Source: Pantoea agglomerans
GTDB lineage: Bacteria; Pseudomonadota; Gammaproteobacteria; Enterobacterales; Enterobacteriaceae
NCBI RefSeq assembly: GCF_020149765.1
Contig: NZ_CP083809.1
Location: 1,798,001 to 1,862,000 of the forward strand
Reading direction: 5' to 3'
Length of the DNA: 64,000 nucleotides
Positions 41,882 to 50,470 of this stretch are shown one piece after another (position 1 is the stretch's first letter; the number at the start of each line of letters is the position of its first letter). Both the position numbers and the translations under genes were made by a program. The notes beneath the pieces were generated by a model, which saw nothing but the letters and a program-made list of their open reading frames with translations, was not told the origin of the DNA and ran no database searches.

Positions 41882-43468
41882 ATGAAACAGCTCACCAGCC
41901 AGATCCATGCGTTTGGCAAAGCGTTGATGATGCCGATTTCGGTGATTGCGGCGGCGGGGATCTTCCTCGGCCTCGCGGCCGCGTTGCAGAACCCGGCGAT
42001 TACCGGCGACGCCTTTGCTCAGATGCAGGTGCCGCAGCTGATTATCGGCTTTATCCGCAAAGTGGCGGGCGCGCTCTTCGCCAACCTGCCGGTCTTTTTT
42101 GCCGTGGCGAGCGCCATCGGCCTGGCGAAGGCGGAAAAGCCGACGGCGGCCTTCGCCGCGGTGATCGGCTATATCTCGATGAACGTCGGCATCAGCGCCA
42201 CGCTGGCGGCGAAGGGGCTTACGGCGGCGACAACCACCCCGGCCGCGCTGCAGCAGGCGGGGATGGACCAGACCACGGCGATGATGACCTCGGCGGAATA
42301 TATCCAGATGCTCGGTATCTTTACCTACAACATGAGCGTGCTGGGCGGCGTAATCGCCGGTCTGCTGACGGTGCTGCTGCACAACCGCTTCTATACGCAG
42401 CAGCTGCCGACCGCCATTAGCTTCTTTGGCGGACGCCGCTTCGTACCGATCGTCACCGTGGTTTTCCTGCCGCTGGTGGGCGTGCTGCTGGCGCTGATCT
42501 GGCCGACGCTGGGCGCGGGCATCGCCTGGGTGGGCGAGATGATCGGCAAAAGCGGGCAGTACGGCGCCTTTCTGCTCGGCACGGCGGAACGCATCCTGAT
42601 CCCGACCGGGCTGCACCATATCCTTAATGAAACCGTGCGCTTTACGCCGATTGGCGGCATCGCCACCGTGGACGGGCAAATGCTGGTGGGCGCGCTGAAT
42701 ATCTTCAACGCCTCGCTGACGCATCCCGGCTCGGTGCCTGACGACGCCCTGCGCAACGCCACCCAGTTTCTCGCCCAGGGCAAAATCCCGGTGATGATGT
42801 TCGGCCTGCCGGCCGCCGCGCTGGCGATCTACCACACCGCGCGTCCTGAACATAAGCAGCGGGTTAAGGCGCTGATGATGGCGGGCGCGCTGACCTCGTT
42901 CACCACCGGCATCACCGAGCCGCTGGAGTTCTGCTTTATCTTTGTATCGCCGGTGCTCTATCTGCTGCATGCGCTGCTGACCGGTCTCTCCTTTATGCTG
43001 ATGTCGATGCTGCACCTGATGATCGGCAACGTGCAGGGCGGCATTATCGATCTGGTGGTGTTTGGCATTCTCGGCGGCAGTAAAACCCACTGGTGGTGGA
43101 CGCTGGTGCTCGGCGTGATTTATGCGCCGCTCTACTACTACGCCTTCCGCTTTATTATCACCCGCATGGGCGTCGAAACGCCGGGGCGCGAATCAGAGGA
43201 TGAGAAGCCGCAGCAGGTGGCGGCGGATGAGCGCACCAAAGTGATTATCAGCGGCCTCGGCGGAGAGGCCAATATCGAGGATGTTGACTGCTGCTTTACC
43301 CGTCTGCGCGTCAGAGTAAAAGATATGAAAGAGGTGGTGGATCAGACGCTGCTCACCACCGGCGCCAACGGCATTAACCGCGTCAGCGAGCACGATATCC
43401 AGGTTATCTATGGCCCGCAGGTCGAGAAGATCGCTAACGAGGTAAAAAGCGCGCTCGGCGTAGCCTGA
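41882..43468 (+). CDS. PTS EIICB permease, glucose/maltose/alpha-glucoside type
   Basis: 528 residues. The EIIC domain (about 1-400, ten hydrophobic segments) shows MPISVIAAAGIFLGLAAAL, GTAERILIPTGLHHILNETV and GITEPLEFCFIF, as in MalX and GlvC. After a charged linker a short EIIB domain (about 440-528) has DVDCCFTRLRVRVKD, with the phospho-accepting cysteine, and INRVSEHDIQVIYGPQ. It would take up and phosphorylate a glucoside using a separate EIIA-Glc. No hydrolase or regulator lies beside it, so the sugar is uncertain. Confidence 0.88.
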   Translation: MKQLTSQIHAFGKALMMPISVIAAAGIFLGLAAALQNPAITGDAFAQMQVPQLIIGFIRKVAGALFANLPVFFAVASAIGLAKAEKPTAAFAAVIGYISMNVGISATLAAKGLTAATTTPAALQQAGMDQTTAMMTSAEYIQMLGIFTYNMSVLGGVIAGLLTVLLHNRFYTQQLPTAISFFGGRRFVPIVTVVFLPLVGVLLALIWPTLGAGIAWVGEMIGKSGQYGAFLLGTAERILIPTGLHHILNETVRFTPIGGIATVDGQMLVGALNIFNASLTHPGSVPDDALRNATQFLAQGKIPVMMFGLPAAALAIYHTARPEHKQRVKALMMAGALTSFTTGITEPLEFCFIFVSPVLYLLHALLTGLSFMLMSMLHLMIGNVQGGIIDLVVFGILGGSKTHWWWTLVLGVIYAPLYYYAFRFIITRMGVETPGRESEDEKPQQVAADERTKVIISGLGGEANIEDVDCCFTRLRVRVKDMKEVVDQTLLTTGANGINRVSEHDIQVIYGPQVEKIANEVKSALGVA

Positions 43469-43517
43469 AGGATTTACGTCTACACTTAACAGACTGGAAG
43501 CGAACGAGGAGACGGAA

Positions 43518-43727
43518 ATGTTTAAACATAAAACCAACGAAGAACGTAAACAGGAAGGGGACGTCAGCAAGAGCGCTCCCGAAAGCACGCCGCACGTTCA
43601 CAACGCCTATGAAGAGGACGATCATCCGGCGGCCGATGCGCCCGCTGAACACGGTGAGATCCCGCGCACCCGTGACGATCATAATGATGACAAAAAAGAT
43701 CCCTACGAGGATCGCGAGAAGAAATAG
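43518..43727 (+). CDS. Small acidic, low-complexity protein
   Basis: 69 residues, almost entirely charged and His/Asp/Glu-rich (HVHNAYEEDDHPAADAPAEH, then RTRDDHNDDKKDPYEDREKK), with no hydrophobic core, so probably disordered. A good ribosome site (GAGGAGACGGAA-ATG) supports it. 50 bases after the PTS gene and possibly co-transcribed. Not recognised; the composition recalls small stress or desiccation-related proteins, but that is inference. Confidence 0.65.
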   Translation: MFKHKTNEERKQEGDVSKSAPESTPHVHNAYEEDDHPAADAPAEHGEIPRTRDDHNDDKKDPYEDREKK

Positions 43728-43738
43728 CACCGCGCCGC

Positions 43739-43776
43739 ATTCCCACCTTGCTGAGTCAGTAAGTGAAGGTGGGAAT
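43739..43776. terminator. Hairpin between convergent small genes
   Basis: A perfect 11-bp stem (43739-43749 with 43766-43776) with a 16-base loop between the acidic protein gene and the minus-strand gene at 43784. No T run; the terminator role is inferred. Confidence 0.45.
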
Positions 43777-43783
43777 CACCCCA

Positions 43784-43996
43784 TCATGACTGCAGGGAGA
43801 ATTGCCAGGAACCGATCGCTTTACGTTCCAGCACCATCGTCGTTTCTTTGCCGTCGATAACCACAAAATATTGCTCTTTAACCTTCAGGCGCTTAGGAAA
43901 GTTTTCGTTTCCTTCATAGCGGACCCGAAGCTTATTGCCAAATATCTCCACGTCGGCGCTGATATCGAACTGCGGAAGATAAATTTTACTTTTCAC
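43784..43996 (-). CDS. Small hypothetical protein, GTG start
   Basis: 70 residues beginning at a GTG (KSKIYLPQFDISADVEIF), mixed beta-rich composition, ending RKAIGSWQFSLQS. Two GTG codons stand in tandem; the second is six bases after AAGGAG and is preferred. No Met is in frame nearby, and the upstream extension to 44095 is unlike the rest. Not recognised. It lies just outside the prophage remnant. Confidence 0.6.
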   Translation of the reverse strand: MKSKIYLPQFDISADVEIFGNKLRVRYEGNENFPKRLKVKEQYFVVIDGKETTMVLERKAIGSWQFSLQS

Positions 43997-44377
43997 CACT
44001 TTCTCCTTCTCGATGCTCAATGCATAGTTGTAGCCGGGTGCAGGACGCCGTAAAGAGTGTAACAGCAAAGCTGTAGCACGGTGGCGTGAAAGCATTTGCG
44101 CTCCGCTTTACCGATTTGCTTACGCGTTCAGGAGCCGCAAAAGCGATAACGCTCCGCTTTTTTACTCGCTTGCAATTGCGGTCGATGCATGCGTTAATGA
44201 CCACCTGGTCTGATCAGCAGACAACCTCATCCTTCGCTCCTGTCGTATCTCTCATTTACGTTAGTGCCGCTCCTGAGCCTGCCTGTTTGAGTTTTATCTC
44301 AATCGTACCGATGTGTCGCTGCAATTCAGCTATAGTTATTAACAGGCTTGAAGTAACGGGACGTTATCTCTCATAAC
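43997..44377. other. Intergenic region at the left edge of the prophage remnant
   Basis: About 380 bases without a gene. Two similar short stretches with GCTCCGCTTT occur at about 44099 and 44150. The 12-mer GTTATTAACAGG at 44335-44346 recurs at 57342-57353. Confidence 0.4.
44335..44346 (+). repeat. Candidate prophage attachment repeat, left copy
   Basis: GTTATTAACAGG is repeated exactly at 57342-57353. The two copies bracket all the phage-like genes. Twelve bases is short for an att core, so this is a candidate only. Confidence 0.35.
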
Positions 44378-44738
44378 ATGCCCGGCACGGCTAAAGGTTA
44401 ACGCAGAAAAGGCTTCGGCTATATTTCGCCAGTAGATGGCCGCAAGGATGTGTTCATGCACCTTTTTGCTATCGAGGGCAACGATTTCCGCACTCCAGAC
44501 AGGAGGCAGAAAGTAGAATTCACCGTGCAGGATGGCCCAAAAAGGTCCGTCAGCTGCCAACGTCACAGGACGCAAAAAAATTATCTCAGCTATTATTTAT
44601 CTTCGCTGCCCGCACTGTCAGGGCTCGCAATATCGCCGCTCCGTTTATGACATCAACGTCAAAAACCCGCTTGGCGCTAAATGTATTTTTTGTAAATCGG
44701 CCATGATTCAAATAAACCCGCAGCCGATGGCTGCCTGA
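44378..44738 (+). pseudogene. Cold-shock protein gene with C-terminal zinc ribbon, broken
   Basis: The frame from ATG 44378 gives MPGTAKG then a stop, but continues as [20 protein letters not shown] and KVEFTVQDG, the CspA-fold RNP1 and RNP2 strands. The expected FNAE lies in another frame, so at least two small indels occurred. The end ([11 protein letters not shown], then [20 protein letters not shown] and AKCIFCKSAM) is in a third register, ending at 44738, and has two CxxC pairs, a zinc-ribbon. Cold-shock genes are frequent prophage cargo, as in the E. coli Qin prophage. Non-functional as read. Confidence 0.7.
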
Positions 44739-45236
44739 TGTTCTTTTGTTCATCCGAACCTCTCCCCATTCAAGGCTGCCTCCGGGTAGCCTTTTTACGT
44801 TTCTGGTTAAACACTCAGCCTGCCGCTTAAAAGCGGGCTGGTCTCACCGCTAACCACCACCGTTCAGTTTTGAGCAAAGAGCCTGAAAGTTATGCGAGAA
44901 AAGCACTCGTTTCGCTGTCCGCGTACTGGAAAAGGGGAGAGCCTCTCGAGGCATTACCTTTTTGCCGGTAAACAGCGGCGCGCTGCCCCAGGGGGCTATC
45001 CGGCTCTGAAGCGAAGGCGGCTCGTGATAAACGGCTCACAATCAGGTGCGTTTATAAGCACGTTCTTGATGTTCTCCTCGACGTTCTGCCTGGCACACCC
45101 TGAAAGCTGCGCGGGTTCGCCCTGCGTAACAGCTTCACTGGCGGCTTCACCTGAAGACGTTATCGGTTTTCAGAATGTTGATATTTCCGGCGCGAAATCA
45201 CGCTTATATGATGGTCTCTTTGCAGGGAGAAAAGCC
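44739..45236. other. Region before the IraP-like gene
   Basis: About 500 bases. A hairpin with T run (44772-44796) terminates the cold-shock unit. An open frame from 44892 continues into the IraP-like gene, but its upstream part has a basic, irregular composition and is unlikely to be translated. Confidence 0.5.
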
Positions 45237-45602
45237 ATGAAGAACGTTGTACTGAGTATGCTTGCCAAAATTTCTCAAATAGATGCGAGCACGAAACAAC
45301 TCACAGCACGCGTTGAGGCACAGTCTCTGTTGATCAGTGCACTGGTGCTGGCCGTAAGCAAACAGGGCGGCGTAACCGAGATGATCGAGGGCGCCAACAA
45401 GGCCATTAATACGGTTATTGATTCTGCCGATTCAGACGAAGTGCTTAAGTCAGATGCTGCACTCCTGTTAAGCGAGCTTCAGGATTTGCTTATTATTTCG
45501 CGTGCTGTAGATAGCGCTGATGAAAAAATAAACCATGAGGGGCTTAATGAGCTTGCTGGGGTCAGTAAACCGGCAGACCAACTGCAGTCAGACAATAATT
45601 AA
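45237..45602 (+). CDS. IraP-like anti-adaptor (putative)
   Basis: 121 residues. The N-terminus MKNVVLSMLAKISQIDASTK followed by LTARVEAQSLLISALVLAV resembles E. coli IraP in order and spacing (MKN, then L..K..Q, then QVEALEIIVTAM), a helical coiled-coil protein that blocks RssB and stabilises sigma-S. The rest (EGANKAINTVIDSADSDEVL and later) is longer than IraP (86 residues). The start at 45237 follows GCAGGGAG. Alternative: an unrelated helical phage protein. Confidence 0.55.
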   Translation: MKNVVLSMLAKISQIDASTKQLTARVEAQSLLISALVLAVSKQGGVTEMIEGANKAINTVIDSADSDEVLKSDAALLLSELQDLLIISRAVDSADEKINHEGLNELAGVSKPADQLQSDNN

Positions 45603-45614
45603 CGCATCTCATCG

Positions 45615-45636
45615 GGCCCGCAGCCTGCGGGCCTTT
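45615..45636 (+). terminator. Terminator after the IraP-like gene
   Basis: GGCCCGCA/TGCGGGCC stem with a short loop and a TTT tail. Confidence 0.65.
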
Positions 45637-45650
45637 AACGTTACGATTAT

Positions 45651-45977
45651 TTATGCAGCCATCTGTCGGCACTGTTCAGCGCAATGATGGCAGGTTTTCG
45701 CACATTCCTGACAGTGGTCGTGTTGATGCTTCCTGCACTCATCACCACACTTCTGGCAAATATCTGCACAAATCTGACAAATCGCGCTGGCTGACTCACT
45801 TTTTAACGCCATAAATTGCGCCGCGAGTCGGCATATATTTGCGCATTGCATATCCATTTTGATGCACTGGCGCATCATTTCCAGATTTTCTTCTTCAAGG
45901 CACGATGCCGCACAGTTATCACAAGCCGCTGCGCACAGGTAACAGGCTTCGATGCATTTTTTGTACTCTTCTGACAT
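45651..45977 (-). CDS. Four-helix-bundle copper-binding protein (Csp/YhjQ-like)
   Basis: 108 residues with 19 cysteines in helical spacing (CIEACYLCAAACDNCAASC, later CQICADICQKCGDEC and CAKTCHHCAEQCRQM), plus HQHDHC. This is the pattern of Csp copper-storage proteins, whose bundle core binds many Cu(I) ions. No signal peptide, so the cytosolic form. The start at 45977 follows AGGAGGAAAT. Found as cargo within the prophage remnant, on the opposite strand to the phage genes. Confidence 0.88.
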   Translation of the reverse strand: MSEEYKKCIEACYLCAAACDNCAASCLEEENLEMMRQCIKMDMQCANICRLAAQFMALKSESASAICQICADICQKCGDECRKHQHDHCQECAKTCHHCAEQCRQMAA

Positions 45978-46167
45978 ATTTCCTCCTGGGCTGAAGTCAC
46001 CTGTTAAGCCTGGAAAACCTGGCTGATTATGCAAATGCAGAATGCGTAAATAAGTTTTTCAGCGCTTCGTCTACTCAACAATCCGCATAATGCCTTTTTA
46101 GCGACGACAATGTGGGCGGGTTCGGTGTCGCCATAGATGCGTTCTTTTATGGATTTTTGGCAATAAA

Positions 46168-46187
46168 AAACCTGCCGGAGCAGGTTT
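46168..46187 (-). terminator. Terminator after the zinc-ribbon gene
   Basis: Eight-bp AAACCTGC/GCAGGTTT stem followed on the minus strand by TTTTTT. Confidence 0.75.
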
Positions 46188-46197
46188 AATTAATTTA

Positions 46198-46362
46198 TCA
46201 GCTTTTGCTGACTGGCTTGTCCAGGGGTTTAGTTTTAATCCACCCTCTATCTCCGCAATCGAAGCAAACCCAGTTACCCGTCTTTACTCCAGCGGGGCCT
46301 CGTTGCTCTTCTGGATGAGCTGAGCCGCAATCAGGGCATGCATTTGGAATTCCTGCTGGCAC
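46198..46362 (-). CDS. 54-residue zinc-ribbon protein
   Basis: The ORF runs from a GTG at 46362 (VPAGIPNACPDCGSAHPEEQ) to WVCFDCGDRGWIKTKPLDK and stops at 46198. CPDCG and CFDCG are two knuckles of a classic four-cysteine zinc ribbon. GGAAG lies about 9 bases before the GTG, and a terminator follows directly. Too short to be found by a length filter. Function unknown; similar tiny ribbons occur in phage early regions. Confidence 0.65.
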   Translation of the reverse strand: MPAGIPNACPDCGSAHPEEQRGPAGVKTGNWVCFDCGDRGWIKTKPLDKPVSKS

Positions 46363-46415
46363 TATTAGCCGCTTCCGCTTCCCGTGGAGCCTCTTCGACT
46401 ATTAGCTGTAAGAGT

Positions 46416-46640
46416 TTAACGATCCCTTCTGAAATCAGCCCATTCTTCCCAGCATTTTTCTGGATTGATATCACGATACCCACGGTTTTCAACAAGAGCC
46501 AGTGCGGTATTGGCATCAACCGCAATAGCTGTGGCGTTATCTCGAATAGTGTTCACCTCTTCCTCAGTCAGGGGAAATCCTTTCTCAATCTCTTTACTGA
46601 GCAGCACGGCAATAAGAGGAGGCACAAAAATTATGCTCAT
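46416..46640 (-). CDS. Small hypothetical protein, phage-associated
   Basis: 74 residues. A short hydrophobic N-terminus (MSIIFVPPLIAVLLS) is followed by an acidic helical region (GFPLTEEEVNTIRDNATAIA) and YRDINPEKCWEEWADFRRD. AAGGA lies upstream of the ATG. The N-terminus may be a membrane or signal-anchor segment. Not recognised. It lies upstream of the zinc-ribbon gene on the same strand and may form an operon with it. Confidence 0.6.
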   Translation of the reverse strand: MSIIFVPPLIAVLLSKEIEKGFPLTEEEVNTIRDNATAIAVDANTALALVENRGYRDINPEKCWEEWADFRRDR

Positions 46641-46904
46641 TTATCAGTGTCCTTTTCTGAACAGGTTTTGACCTTAAAGATAATCCGCCGATGCGGGAGT
46701 GAAAGACTATTTAAAGTCACCCTGACAAATAGGGAGATTAGTGTAACCCGGTTGACTTGCCATCGCCAAAGGTGAACAGGTTGGTAGAGTATTCTGGCTT
46801 GCCTGTTGAGGCTGTAGCTGATCCTGATAATTACTGGATGTTGAGCTTCTGGCAGCCTGGTGTCCTTTCTCGCGCACATAAGAGGGACGGGAAGGAGTAA
46901 TAGC

Positions 46905-47165
46905 ATGACTCAGGTAACACAGCTAATTATCCGACCTCCGCAGAACCAGGCGCACAACCTTGTGCTGGCAATCATCGACGTCGCACGGAAGCAGCCTGCA
47001 TCATATGAAACGCTGACGCATATCCGCACGCTGGCCACAGAAGCTCTCGACCTGATGAGCGATTCAAACGGCAAGCAAAAGAGGGGGGTTTTGATGAAAA
47101 TTCCAACTCCAGGCTGGCATGGTAATTGGTGGCTAGCTATTAGTTGGCAAAGAAAAACAAAGTAG
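46905..47165 (+). CDS. Small hypothetical phage protein
   Basis: 86 residues: MTQVTQLIIRPPQNQAHNLV, then ATEALDLMSDSNGKQK and a basic, Trp-rich end. A strong ribosome site (GGAAGGAGTAATAGC) supports the start. The body up to about residue 62 looks like a folded helical protein; the last 25 residues (WHGNWWLAISWQRK) are atypical and may be an altered end. Divergent from 46640. Confidence 0.55.
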   Translation: MTQVTQLIIRPPQNQAHNLVLAIIDVARKQPASYETLTHIRTLATEALDLMSDSNGKQKRGVLMKIPTPGWHGNWWLAISWQRKTK

Positions 47166-47385
47166 AATTATTTCAAAGCATGGATGGATGGCCCGATGCG
47201 ACCTGTGTGGATAGGACATCTTTGCATCGTGTGGTGATGGCGATGAAGGATCTAAAAGCTAAGGAGCCATGACACATGGTTGTTGGGGATGATTTCCACA
47301 AAACTGGAGCGGGACAGACTAATTGTTGATGAATTTATTTTGCAAGATTAGTATAAAGCATCTTGAGTTTAATAGAGGATTAGTG

Positions 47386-47763
47386 ATGCGTAAGGGAAAA
47401 ATTTTTGATTTGTTGATTGATTTGATTTTTAGCAAAAAACCAAGTCGGTATCAGAGAGATTACAGCAAAGATTGGGATAAAATTCTCAACAAGATCATTG
47501 ATGAAGCTATTTTCGAGGGTGAAAAAAACTACTGTGCAAAATTTAAGCTCAATGATGTTACTTATACTATCTGGGCTTCGAACTATCCTTATTCTTACGG
47601 ATACGCCCATAAAATAAATGGTGAGGATGTTCCACACTCTCTTCAATATCGGGCAAGTGAAAAGACTATGAAAAAGCTATACGAATTTTTGAATGAACCT
47701 CGGTTTATTGATGAGCAAGCAAGAGTAAAGAAAATGAAAAAATATATAACCGGTAAAGATTAA
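47386..47763 (+). CDS. AT-rich orphan gene
   Basis: 125 residues with strong AT bias compared with the surrounding core. Basic N-terminus (MRKGKIFDLLIDLIFSKKPS), middle with YCAKFKLNDVTYTIWASNYP, then YGYAHKINGEDVPHSLQYRA and a Lys-rich end (RVKKMKKYITGK). GAGG lies upstream of the chosen ATG; an earlier TTG/ATG would add 21 residues. Unrecognised. No membrane helix. Composition marks it as recently acquired cargo. Confidence 0.65.
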   Translation: MRKGKIFDLLIDLIFSKKPSRYQRDYSKDWDKILNKIIDEAIFEGEKNYCAKFKLNDVTYTIWASNYPYSYGYAHKINGEDVPHSLQYRASEKTMKKLYEFLNEPRFIDEQARVKKMKKYITGKD

Positions 47764-49068
47764 GAAGAGGGTTTTTCATAAAGGCAACATTATGAGTAAC
47801 ACGATCCTACTCGATAGCAAATCAATAACAATCTCAAAACGACATCACTTCCAGATCTGCAACGCCTATATCAACGCCGTAACCCCTATCAACAGCACCT
47901 CATGGTTCATCGTGGTGACAACCCGTTTTCAGACGTAGCCGTAGGGCGACTTGAAAATTGCATTTCACATAATTATTCAGCAACTGAAGAATGTTGTTGA
48001 TGGAGATTCCGAAGGACGACATACGGCTTCATAGGTCGAACTTCACCATTATCGGGCAGCAAATCCTCCCAATGCTGGACTCTGGTGAAACTTATTGGCT
48101 AATAATCAGACCGTGGCGTGAGAAGCGCAGCCTCAACCAGAACGCCCTATCCCACAGGTGATAAACGGAAATCTGTGACTGGCTCATCCGGCGCGTCAAA
48201 GACTTTGACTCTTCTGAATGGGTGAAAGATGCGATGAAGCACACCTACCTCGGCTACGTAGAGCGCAAGATGGTTGTTATGGTGACAGTGGAAACGACAA
48301 TGATCCGTTCGCTATGGCATACTTCAGACCTTGACACCGGCCACTGCATTTCTACCTGACTCAGGTGGAAGGCAGGGCGCTGAGCCTCGGCTGCAAAATG
48401 ACGGTGCTGGCTGACAGCGAATACATGAAACTAAAAAAAACAAAATGGGTAGGCGAAGCACCTGAACACAGCAGAAATTTGAATACGTCGAGTGCGTGGC
48501 CGGAGAGGTCCTTGCGCCGGTTATCGCCAGTGCGATCAACAAACTGCTCAGCACGCTGAAAACCAAAGCCAACGACTTGGTGCTTTCGTAACCAAGCGCA
48601 TTCTCGAAAAGCACTGGCCGGAGTATATGAGAAAAAACGGAAGCCGCCATGCAGTAAACGTGGTTCACTTATGATCCAGTAGACATCAAAACTGCAAAAG
48701 AACTCCTTTGAAGCTACGCCGCCCGCAACATCCAGACCTAAAAGACATTCGCGATCGATCCCCGCCTCTGGCTGGTCAGCAGCGCTGCTGCTCGAAGGAA
48801 ACCGCGAACCACGAATAGACTCGACCTATGAGCACAAATGCTGGGCGTGAGCGCTGATGTAAATGCCTTACCGTTCTCACCAGTGAGGACAAACACCGGT
48901 TCGGGAGCAACTGTGAAATCTGCAAAGAAGACACCTGGTATTTCGCGCACTTCGAGTATGTCCCTTTCCATGCTATCTGGCGATATATCTGCTACCAGCT
49001 GCGCTGGCTACGGTTCGGCATTGTCGCCTAGATGCAAGACGACAACTTCAGAATGCACGGAGGGAGTG
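47764..49068. pseudogene. Decayed phage early genes, including a ninB relic
   Basis: 1.3 kb without an intact gene. Around 48060-48430, broken frames spell SGETYWLIIRPWREKRSLNQ, then WLIRRVKDFDSSEWVKDAMK, TYLGYVERKM, TMIRSLWHTSDLDTG and VEGRALSLGCKMTVLADSEY, the NinB recombination-protein family, with at least four stops or frameshifts. Around 48890-49030 another relic reads CEICKEDTWYFAHFEYVPFH then AIWRYICYQLRWLRFG, a small phage protein. Nothing here looks translatable. Confidence 0.65.
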
Positions 49069-49701
49069 ATGAGGAGGAGCAGACGACGCTGTAAAAACCC
49101 TGACTGCCGGGAATGGTTCCATCTAGGCTTCCAGAATCAAAAGTGGTGCTGCGCGGAGTGTGGAACCGTAATTGCACTGGCCAAGAGAGAGAAAGACCGG
49201 CAGAAAGCGAAACAGGAAGCAGAACGACGACGAAGAGAAGAGACCCAGCAGGAAAAACGACACGCCAAAATCCGCAAGTTAGCCCTCAAGCCCGACAGTT
49301 ACTTCAAGAAGCAAGCCTTCAACCAGTTCATCCGCCTTCGTGACCATGACCAGCCCTGTATCAGCTGCGGCGAAACCCATTCACCCGATCTGCATGGCGG
49401 CCAGTGGGATTGCGGCCACTTCAAAACGGTCGGCGGTTTCCCTGAGCTAAGGTTCGAAGAGTGTAACGCTTATCGCCAGTGCAAATCTTGCAACGCCGGA
49501 TCGGCAAAGCATGGTGCCAAGGCGGCGGTGGTAGCACAGCAGTATGAAGCGAATCTGGCTGAGCGATATGGTCAGGAGCTGGTCGACTGGCTGAATGGAC
49601 CGCATGAGATGACGCATTACCGCCGCGATGACTTCATCCGGATCCGGGATATGTACCGGTCTAAATGCCGTGAACCTACAAAGCAGAGGCAGGCAGCATG
49701 A
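49069..49701 (+). CDS. ninG: Lambda NinG-type recombination protein
   Basis: 210 residues. The N-terminal zinc motif RRRCKNPDCREWFH with WCCAECGTVIAL, a charged coiled coil (about 45-85) and an HNH-like region (CISCGETHSPDLHGGQWDCG, then RQCKSCNAGSAK) match NinG/Rap, a Holliday-junction nuclease. The ATG at 49069 follows GGAGGGAGTG; the frame is open but unsupported back to 48838. It overlaps the Q gene start by four bases (ATGA), the usual order in lambdoid phages. Confidence 0.9.
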   Translation: MRRSRRRCKNPDCREWFHLGFQNQKWCCAECGTVIALAKREKDRQKAKQEAERRRREETQQEKRHAKIRKLALKPDSYFKKQAFNQFIRLRDHDQPCISCGETHSPDLHGGQWDCGHFKTVGGFPELRFEECNAYRQCKSCNAGSAKHGAKAAVVAQQYEANLAERYGQELVDWLNGPHEMTHYRRDDFIRIRDMYRSKCREPTKQRQAA

Positions 49702-50470
49702 GCCTTGAATCAACAGTGAAGTACCACTTCCCGAAAAGTCAGAACTTCAGCGGCACAGCGCCTCAGACATCGCCCGTCACGATGACCGGCACCGACTATG
49801 TTGCCGCAATGGGTATGACGCAAAGTCGCGCGCCGCTGGGTATGCTGCGTTCATGAGGGAATGAGGGAGTAAGGGAGAACGACACCCGACGCGCTGTATC
49901 CCTGTTAACTGAATTTGCACTGCAGACCTGCGATAAGGTTACTGCCTTACGCAAGCTTGATACAGATATTAAACCGGCTGTGATGCAAGTGCTCGCAACT
50001 TACGCCTACCTCAATTACTGCCGCAGCGCCGCCAGCATTAAACCGTGCGAGTGCAGCAACGCCACCGGCTTTATCGCCGCGAAAGTCGTTACGATGAAGT
50101 CGATGCTGTCTGGCGACGGCCGACGCGAGGAACGTGGGCAGGTCAGTGTGCGCTGCAAAACCTGCGCAGGCAAAGGAGCTGTGTCTTCGGCATGCCGGGA
50201 CTGCAACGGGCGAGGTCGCGCAGTAATGCGCAAAGAGTCAGGGCTGCAGGGCGTGCCAGTGATAGGTGACTGTAAGCGCTGCTGCGGTCGGGGATATGAG
50301 CGTATCCCGCCTACCGAAGCCCATGGTGCTATTTGCGGCATCACTGATGCCATAACCTGGATACCTGGAAGAAAAGCGTTAAGCCGTTCTATGAAACGCT
50401 GTTCAGCAAACTGGAGATTGAAGAGCCGTGGGCCAATGCAGCTCTGAATAAAGTCACTGCATATAGTTAA
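49698..50470 (+). pseudogene. Phage antitermination protein Q, frameshifted
   Basis: The ATG at 49698 opens MSLESTVKYHFPKS, then GTDYVAAMGMTQSRAPLGML and a stop at about 49857. The protein resumes in another frame (AVSLLTEFALQTCDKVTALR, then ATYAYLNYCRSAASIKPCEC), with the zinc-ribbon region VRCKTCAGKGAVSSACRDCN and CKRCCGRGYERIP. A second shift near 50360 leads to WKKSVKPFYETLFSKLEIEE and a stop at 50470. This is the Phage_antitermQ type. Q normally lets RNA polymerase read from the late promoter into lysis and head genes; here it is probably dead. Confidence 0.82.

Noticed and set aside
41883..43090. Long 420-codon ORF opposite the PTS gene
   Set aside because: It is the antisense shadow of GC-rich codons in the PTS gene, full of His, Arg and Gln, with no motif.
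44099..44165. Short GCTCCGCTTT repeats as a CRISPR-like array
   Set aside because: Only two imperfect short copies, no regular spacers and no cas genes in the window.
44892..45236. N-terminal extension of the IraP-like ORF
   Set aside because: Irregular composition and no ribosome site; the Met at 45237 has GCAGGGAG in front and starts the recognisable part.
48838..49068. Extension of ninG upstream
   Set aside because: The frame is open, but the translation does not resemble NinG, and the ATG at 49069 has a strong ribosome site.
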